From positions 310,001 through 374,000 of the forward strand of contig CAJULB010000001.1 in the NCBI GenBank assembly GCA_910587005.1: 64,000 nt of DNA, read 5' to 3'. Both the position numbers and the translations under genes were made by a program. Positions 36,380-45,332 of this stretch are shown one piece after another. Source of the DNA: an uncultured Christensenellaceae bacterium. GTDB taxonomy: Bacteria; Bacillota; Clostridia; Christensenellales; Borkfalkiaceae. Below the pieces are notes generated by a model. It saw nothing but the letters and a program-made list of their open reading frames with translations. It had not been told where the DNA came from and searched no databases. How positions within the stretch are numbered: position 1 is the stretch's first letter; each line of letters begins with the position of its first letter.

Positions 36380-37599
36380 AACTTATCCTCCGAAAATTCG
36401 TTATTTTTATTTTGTCCCGCATAAGACTTGTTTTTAACCGCGCTCACTACGCAGTAGACCGCCGTGCGAACGAGCAACAAGCCTGCGAAAATAAATATCA
36501 TATACGGGTGTATTACCCTTGCCGCAACAAACCAGCCGCATATAAAAGTTACCAGCGCCGCAACGAAAGCCGAAAACCACACGAACGAGCACACCGTCTT
36601 ATAACAGCCCGCAAAGCTCTTTTGCCAGCCGTCCTTTACCGCCTTGCCTGCAAGCCACATAACCGCGCCGAGCAATATGGGAATAATCACAAGCATAGGC
36701 AGCTGTGAAACCGCGCTTACGAAATACGATGTAAACGTATAACCTGCCGTATCGTAATAAGTATCCTTTATGAAGCCGTGTATATCGTTTACTTTTCCGT
36801 CGGCACATTTCACAAAATAACCGCCGAACACGACGGGAACTCCGTTGTCCGTTTTAAACGAGCCTGCGCACATATCGTCGAAAACGTAAAAATAATATGC
36901 TTTACCGCTTGCTATATAGTTTGCGTAATAATAATCCCGCAACACCGGCGCCTTAGCTCCGGAATAAACCGAGGTCGCTTTTGTATAATAATTTTTTACG
37001 TACAGGTAATAAACCTGCCTGCCGTAATCGTCCGCCGCACCGTCGAGCGCGTCAAGCTCTTTTTTCAACGTTTCGTCGGAATTTAAAAACTGTTTGTATG
37101 ATTTTAATTTCTCTTCGCTGAGTTCAAGCTCGCGGTCGGTATAACGCGTTACCAATCTGTAACCCTGCTTTTCCGTATCCGATAACTTTATCCACTCCCC
37201 GTAAGCTATCTCGCTCTCGCCCTTTATTGCTACCTGCGTAAATTCTATAAGCGTATCCGAAGGTCGGGTGTCGACAATCAGGTTATAACCGTTTTTCTTA
37301 TACGCCACGTCTTCTTCATTAGAATAAGTGTTGATAACCTTTCCGCTTGTACACTTATGGTTTATAACCGTAACATCAACGCCGTTATCAAACGCCGCTT
37401 GAATAAATTCCTTATAGCTCCCCGCATTGTTGTAATGGGTTGCAAACGGCGCCACGTCTGCGCCGTAATACCCGAACAAGAAGAATACGAACGACAGCAA
37501 CAGACCTATAAATACGGTTGCAAAGCTGCGCTTTGCAGCTTCCGACGCTATCTTATCCGAGAAAAAACTCAACCCGAAAAATTTAATGCGATTTTTCAT
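36376..37599 (-). CDS. DUF1189/YvdJ-like membrane protein
   Basis: A 407-residue integral membrane protein: one helix near residues 28-45, an extracytoplasmic stretch of about 240 residues without Cys-rich or catalytic motifs, then about four C-terminal helices (VSAVSQLPMLVIIPILLGAV; VWFSAFVAALVTFICGWF; YMIFIFAGLLLV). This topology resembles DUF1189, a family found beside maltodextrin ABC genes (Bacillus YvdJ), with unknown function. The family assignment rests on topology and context and is tentative. It is coupled to the SGNH gene. Confidence 0.55.
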   Translation of the reverse strand: MKNRIKFFGLSFFSDKIASEAAKRSFATVFIGLLLSFVFFLFGYYGADVAPFATHYNNAGSYKEFIQAAFDNGVDVTVINHKCTSGKVINTYSNEEDVAYKKNGYNLIVDTRPSDTLIEFTQVAIKGESEIAYGEWIKLSDTEKQGYRLVTRYTDRELELSEEKLKSYKQFLNSDETLKKELDALDGAADDYGRQVYYLYVKNYYTKATSVYSGAKAPVLRDYYYANYIASGKAYYFYVFDDMCAGSFKTDNGVPVVFGGYFVKCADGKVNDIHGFIKDTYYDTAGYTFTSYFVSAVSQLPMLVIIPILLGAVMWLAGKAVKDGWQKSFAGCYKTVCSFVWFSAFVAALVTFICGWFVAARVIHPYMIFIFAGLLLVRTAVYCVVSAVKNKSYAGQNKNNEFSEDKL

Positions 37600-37699
37600 T
37601 TCTACCTGCCGTTCCCGCCATTCACGTCCGGCACCCCTCCCACCGCCTGTCGGCGGCGGAAGTTCGCCTTGTTATAAGGAGGGAAAATGAATGATTTTC
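37600..37699. repeat. GC-rich palindromic intergenic segment
   Basis: The 100-bp gap before the membrane protein gene contains CCGCC-tgtc-GGCGG (about 37643-37656) and G-rich runs unlike the neighbouring sequence. It looks like an intergenic palindromic repeat. No promoter or terminator is clear. Confidence 0.3.
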
Positions 37700-39406
37700 T
37701 TAATTACCGTATTTTCTTTCCATTATGGATAACTCCGTCTCATCGTCGAAAAGATGTATCCTCTTTTCATCGAAAAATATCTTTACAGTATCGCCCTGAC
37801 GGTAATCGTTGCGGTCGTTTACGCAAATTATGCTGTCGGGACTTTCGGGCGTTATCTTTACAAACATCTGCGTAGTGTTGCCGAGAATTTCCTTTATGGA
37901 CAGCTTTGCGCTTATCCCTTTTTCGTCGAGAGTTACGTTCTCGCCGCGTATCCCGAGCGTTACGCCGTGTTCGTTACCGTCGAGATATTCGGGCTTTATC
38001 GTGCGCATATTTGCGAGATTATAACTCTGCATTTCGCCGTTCGGATATTTCACGTCAAGATTTTTGCCGTTCTTTTTTATCGTAACGTCGAAGAAATTCA
38101 TCTGCGGAGTACCGATAAATCCCGCAACGAATTTATTTTCGGGAAAGTCGAAAAGATTGGTGGGATTGTCTATCTGCTGTATCTCGCCCAGCTTCATTAC
38201 AACTATTCTCGTACCCATAGTCATTGCTTCTATCTGGTCGTGCGTAACATAAATAAACGTCGTCTTTAATTCGTTATGAAGCTTGACTATTTCGCTTCTC
38301 ATAGTCGTTCTGAGCTTTGCGTCGAGATTTGAAAGCGGTTCATCCAAAAGCATAACCTTCGGCTCGCGCACGATAGCGCGCCCCAGCGCAATTCTCTGTC
38401 TTTGTCCGCCCGACATTGCTTTGGGCTTTATATCCAACAGCTCGGTTACGCCGAGTACTTCCGACGCCCATTTAACCTTCTTTTCTATTTCTTCTTTCGG
38501 AATGTGGCGGTATTCATACACCTGCACCGGCCTATTCGTATAGTACTCTAAATCCCTTTCGAGCTTTTTCTTTCTTTCTGTAAGCGCAAGCTTTATGTCG
38601 CTTTCTCTTATGTCGCCGAGATTTACCGAAGCCCTATTTGCAAGCTCTTTTGCAAGATTTCCCGCTTTTTCGGCCTTTTCGTTCTTTCCGGCATATCTGA
38701 GTCTGATTTCATTAATTACCGCCTTCTGTGCTGCGAGAACTTCGTTTACCAAGTCGGCTATCGCCTTTTCACGCTCCGAGAAGCTTAGCAATATTTCTTT
38801 GGCTTGTTCCCCGCTCTTACCGTCGAGCGCGGCGTTCTTCTCTATTAAAAGCTTTTCATATTCCGCTTTTATCTCGCACAGCCTGTATTTGAACACGAGC
38901 TCGGCGTCGTTCTCCTCGGCATAACGGATATCTATATGTACGGTTTTAAGACTGTTTCTAAGCTCCCGTATCTTCTTTTTATCTATTGCGAGCACAGGGT
39001 TGCCGTTTTCATCGTTTTTCGGCGTTGCAACTTTACGCATTTTTAAACCGAAGCCTATATTTTCACCCGCAGTCATATGCGGATAAAGCGCGTAATTCTG
39101 GAATACCATTGCAATATCCCTGTCCTTCGGTTCAACGTCGTTTACGAGTCTGTCGCCTATGTACAAATCGCCCGCAGTTATTTCCTCCAAACCGGCAATC
39201 ATTCGTAAAGTTGTGGATTTACCGCAGCCCGAAGGTCCTACGAATACGATAAACTCGCCGTCTTCGATTTCCATATTGAAATCCCTGACCGCAAGAAAAT
39301 CACCCTTGCGCTTCTTTGCGCCGTCGTCCTTCTTTTTGCGTTTCTTTTCCTTTTCTTTGCTCTGATATACCTTATAGATATGTCTTAAAGATATTCCTGC
39401 CATCAT
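37700..39406 (-). CDS. Sugar ABC transporter ATPase (MsmK/UgpC type) with large helical-domain insertion
   Basis: A 568-residue ATPase; usual length is about 370. Walker A GPSGCGKST (57-65), Q-loop FQNYALYPHMT (from 102), signature MSGGQRQR (331-338), Walker B VMLLDEP (351-357), H-loop VTHDQIEA, and a C-terminal OB/TOBE domain. Two insertions are visible. One is a Lys-rich stretch of about 20 residues near 16-36. The other is about 175 residues (127-301) between GLKMRKV and the helix IPKEEIEKKVKWASEVLGV, rich in Lys, Glu, Ala and Leu and probably coiled coil. It lies where the ATPase meets the permease. Probably energises the permeases at 23084-24995. Confidence 0.9.
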   Translation of the reverse strand: MMAGISLRHIYKVYQSKEKEKKRKKKDDGAKKRKGDFLAVRDFNMEIEDGEFIVFVGPSGCGKSTTLRMIAGLEEITAGDLYIGDRLVNDVEPKDRDIAMVFQNYALYPHMTAGENIGFGLKMRKVATPKNDENGNPVLAIDKKKIRELRNSLKTVHIDIRYAEENDAELVFKYRLCEIKAEYEKLLIEKNAALDGKSGEQAKEILLSFSEREKAIADLVNEVLAAQKAVINEIRLRYAGKNEKAEKAGNLAKELANRASVNLGDIRESDIKLALTERKKKLERDLEYYTNRPVQVYEYRHIPKEEIEKKVKWASEVLGVTELLDIKPKAMSGGQRQRIALGRAIVREPKVMLLDEPLSNLDAKLRTTMRSEIVKLHNELKTTFIYVTHDQIEAMTMGTRIVVMKLGEIQQIDNPTNLFDFPENKFVAGFIGTPQMNFFDVTIKKNGKNLDVKYPNGEMQSYNLANMRTIKPEYLDGNEHGVTLGIRGENVTLDEKGISAKLSIKEILGNTTQMFVKITPESPDSIICVNDRNDYRQGDTVKIFFDEKRIHLFDDETELSIMERKYGN

Positions 39407-39437
39407 TTTCTCCTTTTATCTTTAACCCTTACGGTTT

Positions 39438-40406
39438 TTATCTCAATATAATTTCCGTCGGGAATACTTCGCGTACAATTTTCACGTCGCCTTTTTCAAC
39501 CTTTTCAAGAAGTATATGCCCGCAACGAGTTGCTATGCTTTGAAGATTCCCACCCACGCTGTTAACGCTTCTCGAATAGGGCAGATATTTCGATATGCCG
39601 TCCACGCCGAAAATCTCGCCTTTAAAACCGCCGTCCGCGTCAAAGGCTTTAAGCATAACCGTTGCTATTTCGTCGTTAAAACAGAAAATAAAGTCGTTTG
39701 CGTTGTTCGCTATTTGCTTTTTAATCGACTCTGCGCTCGCCTCTCTGTCTTCATAGTCGAACTCATAACTGTCGCAGTGAATACCCGCATTTTCCAAAAC
39801 TTTTATAAAACCGTTTCTTCTGCCGTTGTTCAGGTCGGACAGTGCGCCGTTTATATAACAGGGATTTTTAGCGCCGTGAGAAACGGCTTCCTGTGCAACG
39901 AGCTTTCCGCAACGGTTATCATCGGAATACACTGCGCTTATCCGCTCGTCGCGTGGACGGGAACCGCATAGAAGAACGGGAATTTTATAAGTTTCGCAAT
40001 AATCCGCAGTCTCTTCGTCAAGGTCAATAAACGTAAGAATTCCGCACGCACCGCTCTGCATACAGCGGACAACCTCTTCAACCGACAGGTCGCCTTCCTT
40101 TTTAACTATTATCAACGGATGATAATTCTTTTTCGTAAGATAATCAAACACAAAATCCAAACTGATAGAGAAAAACGGATTGCTGAGCGACGAAATAACT
40201 ACGGCAATAATATTCGATTTTTTCGTACGCATAAAGCTTGCGACTTTATTTGGCTGATAACCCATTTCGTCGGCAATCTTTTTGACCGCCGCCTTTGTAG
40301 ACGCGCCGATATCCGAGCAGTTCCTTAAAGCGCGGCTTACCGTGTTGACCGAGATGCCCATACGCTCCGCTATGTCGCTCAAAGTAGTTACTCTTACGTT
40401 CTGCAT
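39438..40406 (-). CDS. LacI family transcriptional regulator
   Basis: A 322-residue regulator: N-terminal helix-turn-helix and hinge (TLSDIAERMGISVNTVSRAL, then GYQPNKVASFMRT), followed by a periplasmic-binding-protein-like sugar sensor domain (about 60-320). GGAGCGG precedes the ATG. It is the first gene of the carbohydrate cluster on the same strand, and its own promoter carries a candidate operator, so autoregulation and control of the downstream genes are likely. The inducer is presumably an oligosaccharide from the imported glycan. Confidence 0.92.
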   Translation of the reverse strand: MQNVRVTTLSDIAERMGISVNTVSRALRNCSDIGASTKAAVKKIADEMGYQPNKVASFMRTKKSNIIAVVISSLSNPFFSISLDFVFDYLTKKNYHPLIIVKKEGDLSVEEVVRCMQSGACGILTFIDLDEETADYCETYKIPVLLCGSRPRDERISAVYSDDNRCGKLVAQEAVSHGAKNPCYINGALSDLNNGRRNGFIKVLENAGIHCDSYEFDYEDREASAESIKKQIANNANDFIFCFNDEIATVMLKAFDADGGFKGEIFGVDGISKYLPYSRSVNSVGGNLQSIATRCGHILLEKVEKGDVKIVREVFPTEIILR

Positions 40407-40450
40407 TTTATCCGCTCCGTTTAATTTTTTTAATCCGATAAATGTTTTTT

Positions 40451-40495
40451 GTTGTTAGCAGGTAATGCTAACAACAACGAAAAGGCGCCTTTTCG
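40451..40495. repeat. Two palindromes in the lacI-type leader
   Basis: GTTGTTAGCA-ggtaa-TGCTAACAAC (40451-40475) and the perfect 18-bp palindrome CGAAAAGGCGCCTTTTCG (40478-40495), both between the promoter and the start codon. They could be mRNA hairpins or regulator sites. Confidence 0.55.
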
Positions 40496-40529
40496 TGCCA
40501 ATTCGGGCTATATTTTCATTGTCAAAAGC

Positions 40530-40558
40530 ATTATAACATACATTATCGTTAATGTAAA
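40530..40558 (-). promoter_or_regulatory. Promoter of the LacI-regulated carbohydrate cluster
   Basis: On the minus strand TTTACA (40558-40553), a 17-nt spacer and TATAAT (40535-40530). The candidate operator ATTAACGATAAT (40553-40542) sits almost wholly inside the spacer, a position that would block polymerase. The only clear promoter found upstream of the 26-kb cluster. Confidence 0.75.
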
Positions 40559-40691
40559 TACATTTTCATAAAATTATTTAAAATAACTTTTTTTGAATAA
40601 TTTTTGTTGTTTATTAACGTTTTTACAAGTTTTACAATTATTTTTCGTTAATATTTTACGCAAGCCAAAATCTTTTACTTTATCGTTAATA
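40542..40691. promoter_or_regulatory. Cluster of candidate LacI-family operators
   Basis: Four near-palindromic sites centred on CG: ATTATCGTTAAT (40542-40553), TTATTAACGTTTTT (40611-40624), TTTTTCGTTAATATT (40641-40655) and TTATCGTTAATA (40680-40691). LacI-family operators usually have a central CG and TTAA-like flanks. Spacing allows DNA looping. Confidence 0.5.
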
Positions 40692-40762
40692 TAAAATGAT
40701 ACGGATTTTCATTTTAACAAATAAACCTGCATACTTCGCGCCCACCGCAATCGGCTAAGGAC

Positions 40763-40792
40763 AAAAAAATAACGGCAGTATAAACTGCCGTT
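40763..40792 (-). terminator. Terminator of the antitoxin remnant
   Basis: AACGGCAG (40771-40778) pairs with CTGCCGTT (40785-40792); reading on the minus strand it is followed by ATTTTTTTG. It lies just downstream of the degenerate antitoxin gene at 40807. Confidence 0.75.
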
Positions 40793-40806
40793 TAAATTTA
40801 TTACGT

Positions 40807-40936
40807 TTATTTCCATGCAACCGTAGGCTGCTTTTTATTCTTTGCACAGTCGGCAAGAAATAAATTTATAAGTGTTTGATAAGGTATACCCGTACTCTGC
40901 GATAGTCCTTATATTTTCTCGTAAATTTGATACGAT
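40807..40936 (-). pseudogene. 3' remnant of a CopG/BrnA-like antitoxin gene
   Basis: One minus frame reads IVSNLRENIRTIAE and, after a shift near 40897-40905, another continues TGIPYQTLINLFLADC and on to KKQPTVAWK with a stop at 40807. The IPYQTLIN block is the C-terminal hallmark of ribbon-helix-helix antitoxins of the BrnA/CopG kind. The N-terminal part and any toxin gene are missing, and the two halves are out of frame. Confidence 0.6.
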
Positions 40937-40963
40937 GTCCTAAAAATAGTACACGGATTACAT

Positions 40964-40995
40964 AAAAGAGCCAAGCTGATGCTTGACTCTTTTTA
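40964..40995 (-). terminator. Terminator of the acyl-CoA dehydratase activase operon
   Basis: AAAGAG-c-CAAGC and GCTTG-a-CTCTTT pair with a TGAT loop. There are T-runs on both strands; for the minus-strand operon ending at 41041 it is placed about 50 nt downstream. Confidence 0.75.
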
Positions 40996-41040
40996 ATATG
41001 ATTAGTTATTGAATTCACAGAAAATCAGGTCGCTTTGACG

Positions 41041-42309
41041 TTAATTATTTATTCGTCCATTATTTTCCCTTGCGGTTGCAAGCATAAGCTTTATGCGGTT
41101 TTCCTGATTGACCTTTGTTGCAGAAGGGTCGTAATCGACCGCAACGATATTTTCATCGGTGTAAATATCTTTCAGCGCGCGCACTGCGCCTTTGCCCGCT
41201 ATATGGTTGGGCAGACACCCGAACGGCTGTGCGCAGACGATATTCTGCACTCCCGTTTCGGCAAGCGCCGCCATTTCCGCGGGGATAAGCCAGCCCTCGC
41301 CCATTTTTACGCCCTGATTTATAACCTTATCCGCACACGTGCGCAGATGTTCGAAATCGTGCGGGGGAGCAAAGCTTCCGTCATTTTCAAAAACTTTTAT
41401 AACGTTTTTCTGCATACCGTGCACAAGCTTGTAAGCCAAACCGTACACAAACGCGGAAAAACCGCCTCTGCCGTAAAGCTTTTTGTCGTTTACAACGTTA
41501 ATTATGCAATACAAAACAAAGTCGATTAGCGCGGGAACGACCGGTTCGCAATTTTCCGATAAAAGAAATTTTTCAAGGTTGTTGTTGCCGAGGCTGGAAT
41601 ACTTTACGTAAATTTCACCGACTATGCCGACTTTGACTTTTTTAACCGCAACGCGTTCCACTTCCGCGAAAATTTTCACGATTTCCGCAGTTATCTTCTT
41701 GTATTTGGAATAACCGCCCTTTCTGAATTTGCTTACAACGTATTCCACCGCTTTTTGCCTTGCCGCGTCCGCCGAGCCTTCAATTTTTTCGTACGGCTTT
41801 GTCTGGTTATAGCACCACATAATGCTGTCGCCGTAAAAAATCGAATAGGCAAGCTTTAAAAACAGCTTTAAAGAAATATTCAAAGAGCTGTCCTTTTCAA
41901 GTCCCGAAAAGTTAACGGAAACCACTGGCACAAGCGGGAATTCCGTCTTTAACGCCTTGCGGATAAGGGGCATATAGTTGGAAGCGCGGCAACCGCCGCC
42001 CGTCTGCGTAATCAAAACCGCGGTGTGAGATAAATCGTAATTGCCGTTTTTAAGCGCGTCAATATACTGCCCCACCACGCACAGACACGGATAGCAGGTA
42101 TCGTTATGAACGTGCTTCAAGCCCTCGTCTATGACGGAACGCGTTTCGTTATGCAAAATTTCTATATCGAAGCCGTCAAGCTTTAACACTTCCTCTATAA
42201 TGGAAAAGTGCCACGGCAGCATATCCGGCACAAGAATTTTGTGCGTTTTTTTCATAGACTTGTCCCATTTGGGATATTTAGTTGTATAATCGGTAAAATT
42301 TTCGTTCAT
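41041..42309 (-). CDS. Acyl-CoA dehydratase activase-related protein, small subunit (DUF2229/HgdB-like)
   Basis: A 422-residue protein of the COG3580/3581 kind that accompanies 2-hydroxyglutaryl-CoA dehydratase activases. Conserved Cys are seen in VHNDTCYPCLCVVGQYIDAL and TQTGGGCRASNYMPLIRKAL, plausible iron-sulfur ligands, and in QNIVCAQPFGCLPNHIAGKG. The role of these stand-alone pairs is not established; they are thought to be ATP-driven electron donors to unknown dehydratases or reductases. It lies 82 bp downstream of the large partner on the same strand, and a terminator follows. Confidence 0.82.
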   Translation of the reverse strand: MNENFTDYTTKYPKWDKSMKKTHKILVPDMLPWHFSIIEEVLKLDGFDIEILHNETRSVIDEGLKHVHNDTCYPCLCVVGQYIDALKNGNYDLSHTAVLITQTGGGCRASNYMPLIRKALKTEFPLVPVVSVNFSGLEKDSSLNISLKLFLKLAYSIFYGDSIMWCYNQTKPYEKIEGSADAARQKAVEYVVSKFRKGGYSKYKKITAEIVKIFAEVERVAVKKVKVGIVGEIYVKYSSLGNNNLEKFLLSENCEPVVPALIDFVLYCIINVVNDKKLYGRGGFSAFVYGLAYKLVHGMQKNVIKVFENDGSFAPPHDFEHLRTCADKVINQGVKMGEGWLIPAEMAALAETGVQNIVCAQPFGCLPNHIAGKGAVRALKDIYTDENIVAVDYDPSATKVNQENRIKLMLATARENNGRINN

Positions 42310-42391
42310 TGTATTTTAAAAATAAGCTGTCGTTCAGAATGACGCGCTATAAATTTTTTGCGCGCAACGTCTGTTTTTTACAAATTATGCG

Positions 42392-45316
42392 TTATTTATT
42401 GCTTTCCTCAATCGCGGCAAGCATACTGCGCAAACGTATTTTAACAACGCCGAGGTTGTTTATTTCGTCAATTTTAATCTGGGTGTAAAGCTTGCCGTTG
42501 TGCTCTAAAATAGCGCGGACTTCATCGGTCGTTATAGCGTCAAGCCCGCAACCGAATGACACAAGCTGTACTAAATTTACGTTTTTGCGTTTGGAAACAA
42601 AGTCCGCCGCACGGTAAAGTCTTGCGTGGTACGTCCACTGATTAAGCACGTCAACCTTTACCACGTCGCCCTTGTCGTAAATACCGTCTTCGGAAAGCAC
42701 CGCAAGCCCGAGCGAGGTCAAAAGCTTGTTTATGCCGTGGTTTATTTCGTTATCTAAATGGTACGGTCTGCCTGCAAGCACGACTATCTGCTTGCCGAGC
42801 TGTTCGGCTTTCCACAAAATTTCGTCCGCTTTGGATTTTACGTCGGCGTGGTACGCTTCAAGCCGAGCAAAGCCTTCGTCAAGCGCGTAAGATATATCGC
42901 GTTTTTTGATTTTATACTTTGAAAGAGCGGCAAAAAGCGTTTTCACCGTGCTCTTTTTCATATTCAAATCTATGTACGGCATCAGGAAGTTTTCCTGCGT
43001 AAGCCGTTCGTTATTCGCCTTTAACAGCTCGGGATAGTACGCAACCACCGGGCAGTTATAGTGGTTAAGCGAGCAATGCTCGTCAATATTGTAGCTTTCG
43101 CAAGGCATAAAAATGAAGTCCACGCCCTCGTCAAGCAGGCTTTCGATATGTCCGTGCATTAATTTTGCGGGATAGCAAGCCGTATCCGACGCGACCGTAT
43201 GCTGACCTTTAAAATACAGCTCGCGCGAGGATTTTTCGGAAAGCACAACCTCGAAGCCGAGCGTTTCGAAAAAGCCCGCCCATAACGGAAGCTGTTCGTA
43301 CATACCCAGCTGTAACGGAAGTCCCACTCTGCCTTTCTTGTCGCCGCGGCGCAACCCCTCAACGCTGTCGATAAGTCTGCGCTGTTTATATGCGTATATG
43401 TCCAGCTCGTCAGAAGCGGGCTTTTGTCCCGCGCCGCGCTCGCACTTGTTGCCTGAAAAGTACTTAGACCCGTCGCCGAATTTAATAAAGTTTACGTTGC
43501 ATTTTGAAGTACATCCGCGGCACATTGCCGACATCGACGTGTAAGTGAATTTGTCAAGCTCGTCTGCGCCCAAAACGGTGCTTTCGCCCTTGATATTTTC
43601 CTTTGCGTAAAGCGCCGCGCCGAACGCGCCCATAAGTCCGGCAATTCCCGGACGGATAACCTTTTTGCCCGTTTCAATTTCAAACGAACGCAAAACCGCG
43701 TCGTTTAAAAACGTACCGCCCTGCACTACGATATTGTCGCCGAGTTCGTCCGCGCTCGAAGCGCGAATAACCTTGTAAATTGCGTTTTTTACGATAGAAG
43801 ACGACAGCCCCGCCGAAATATCCTCGACCGTTGCGCCCTCTTTCTGCGCCTGCTTGACGGCGCTGTTCATAAACACCGTACAGCGCGAGCCAAGCTCAAC
43901 GGGGCGCTTTGCGTACAGACCTTTCTCGGAAAATTTATCTATTTCCATACCCATAGCGCGGGCAAAAGTCTGAATAAACGAACCGCAACCCGACGAGCAA
44001 GCCTCGTTAAGCATAATGCTGTCAATACTGCCGTTTTTGATTTTGAAGCACTTTATATCCTGCCCGCCGATGTCGATAATGAAATCTACCCTCGGGTTGA
44101 AGTGCAAAGCCGCCTTAAAATGCGCAACCGTTTCAACTATGCCGAAATCGGCTTTGATTGCGCTTTTAATCAAGTCCTCGCCGTAGCCCGTTACCGCCGC
44201 GCCGCGGATTTTAAGCCTGCCGCCGCTGTCCTTATAGAACTGTTTTAATTTTGAAATTACTATATCAAGCGGCTGACCGTTATTTGACTGATAGTGCGAC
44301 CATAAAATACGGCAGTCGGGGGTTATAAGCATAAGCTTTGTGGTTGTTGAACCGCTGTCGATACCCAGATAGCAGTCGCCCGAATAGCTTGCAATGTCCG
44401 CAAACTTCAAGTCGGTAGCGCGGTGGCGTTTGACGAACGCCGCATAATCTTCCTTGCTTTCGAAAAGCGGTTTGCCCGTTATAATTTCGTCGCTTTCCTT
44501 AACCGAGGAAATTTTTTCAATAATACAGTCGATACTTTCCGACTGAACCGCCGACGAATACAAAGCCGCGCCGATAGCCATAAAGCAAGGAGCGTCCTCG
44601 GGGAAAAGCGCGTTTTCTCCGCCTAATTTCAATGTTGATACAAACGCTTTTCTCAGCGCTTTTAAAAAGTGAAGCGGCCCGCCCAAAAACAGGACGTTGC
44701 CTTTAATTCTGCGCCCCTGAGCAAGTCCGGAAACGGTCTGGTCTACAACCGCCTGAAAAATCGAAGCGGATATATCTTCCTTTTTAGCGCCCTGATTTAA
44801 CAGCGGCTGAATGTCTGACTTTGCAAAAACTCCGCAACGCGAGGCTATGGGATAGGTTTTTTGAGCGCGCAAAGCGTACTCGTCCATCTCCTGAACGGAA
44901 ATATTGAGAAGGGTTGCCATCTGGTCTATGAACGCGCCCGTTCCGCCCGCACAACTGCCGTTCATGCGCTGTTCGGTTCCGCCCGTAACGAAAATTATTT
45001 TTGCGTCCTCGCCGCCGAGCTCGATTGCAACGTCGGTTTCGGGATAGAATTTTCTGATAGCAATAAACGCAGCCTGAACCTCCTGAACGAAGTTCACGCC
45101 GCTGCGCTGTGAAAGCCCCAGCCCCGCGCTGCCCGTAATTGATACGGCATATTCCCCGCCGAATTTGGTTTTTATGTTATCCAGCTCGGACAAAACGGTC
45201 TCTTTGACCTTTGAAAAATGGCGGACGTAGGACTTGTATATTATGTTGTTATTTTCGTCGATAACCGCCGCTTTTACGGTAGTAGAGCCGACGTCTATGC
45301 CTAAATATTTCGACAT
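42392..45316 (-). CDS. Acyl-CoA dehydratase activase fusion (two BcrAD/BadFG domains + DUF2229)
   Basis: A 974-residue protein. Two ASKHA-fold activase domains: YLGIDVGSTTVKAAVID (residues 4-20) and YLGIDSGSTTTKLMLI (from about 317). Each carries the Cys positions that bridge a [4Fe-4S] cluster at the dimer interface of archerases (NGSCAGGTGAFIDQ and ASRCGVF; NEACSSGCGSFIQ and GSRCTVF). The C-terminal 370 residues are DUF2229-like (KGRVGLPLQLGMYEQLPLW, SDTACYPAKL, FMPCESYN). Homologous activases use ATP to inject low-potential electrons. No dehydratase alpha/beta genes are nearby, so the target is unknown. Confidence 0.88.
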   Translation of the reverse strand: MSKYLGIDVGSTTVKAAVIDENNNIIYKSYVRHFSKVKETVLSELDNIKTKFGGEYAVSITGSAGLGLSQRSGVNFVQEVQAAFIAIRKFYPETDVAIELGGEDAKIIFVTGGTEQRMNGSCAGGTGAFIDQMATLLNISVQEMDEYALRAQKTYPIASRCGVFAKSDIQPLLNQGAKKEDISASIFQAVVDQTVSGLAQGRRIKGNVLFLGGPLHFLKALRKAFVSTLKLGGENALFPEDAPCFMAIGAALYSSAVQSESIDCIIEKISSVKESDEIITGKPLFESKEDYAAFVKRHRATDLKFADIASYSGDCYLGIDSGSTTTKLMLITPDCRILWSHYQSNNGQPLDIVISKLKQFYKDSGGRLKIRGAAVTGYGEDLIKSAIKADFGIVETVAHFKAALHFNPRVDFIIDIGGQDIKCFKIKNGSIDSIMLNEACSSGCGSFIQTFARAMGMEIDKFSEKGLYAKRPVELGSRCTVFMNSAVKQAQKEGATVEDISAGLSSSIVKNAIYKVIRASSADELGDNIVVQGGTFLNDAVLRSFEIETGKKVIRPGIAGLMGAFGAALYAKENIKGESTVLGADELDKFTYTSMSAMCRGCTSKCNVNFIKFGDGSKYFSGNKCERGAGQKPASDELDIYAYKQRRLIDSVEGLRRGDKKGRVGLPLQLGMYEQLPLWAGFFETLGFEVVLSEKSSRELYFKGQHTVASDTACYPAKLMHGHIESLLDEGVDFIFMPCESYNIDEHCSLNHYNCPVVAYYPELLKANNERLTQENFLMPYIDLNMKKSTVKTLFAALSKYKIKKRDISYALDEGFARLEAYHADVKSKADEILWKAEQLGKQIVVLAGRPYHLDNEINHGINKLLTSLGLAVLSEDGIYDKGDVVKVDVLNQWTYHARLYRAADFVSKRKNVNLVQLVSFGCGLDAITTDEVRAILEHNGKLYTQIKIDEINNLGVVKIRLRSMLAAIEESNK

Positions 45317-45332
45317 TAAAATATCCGTTTTG

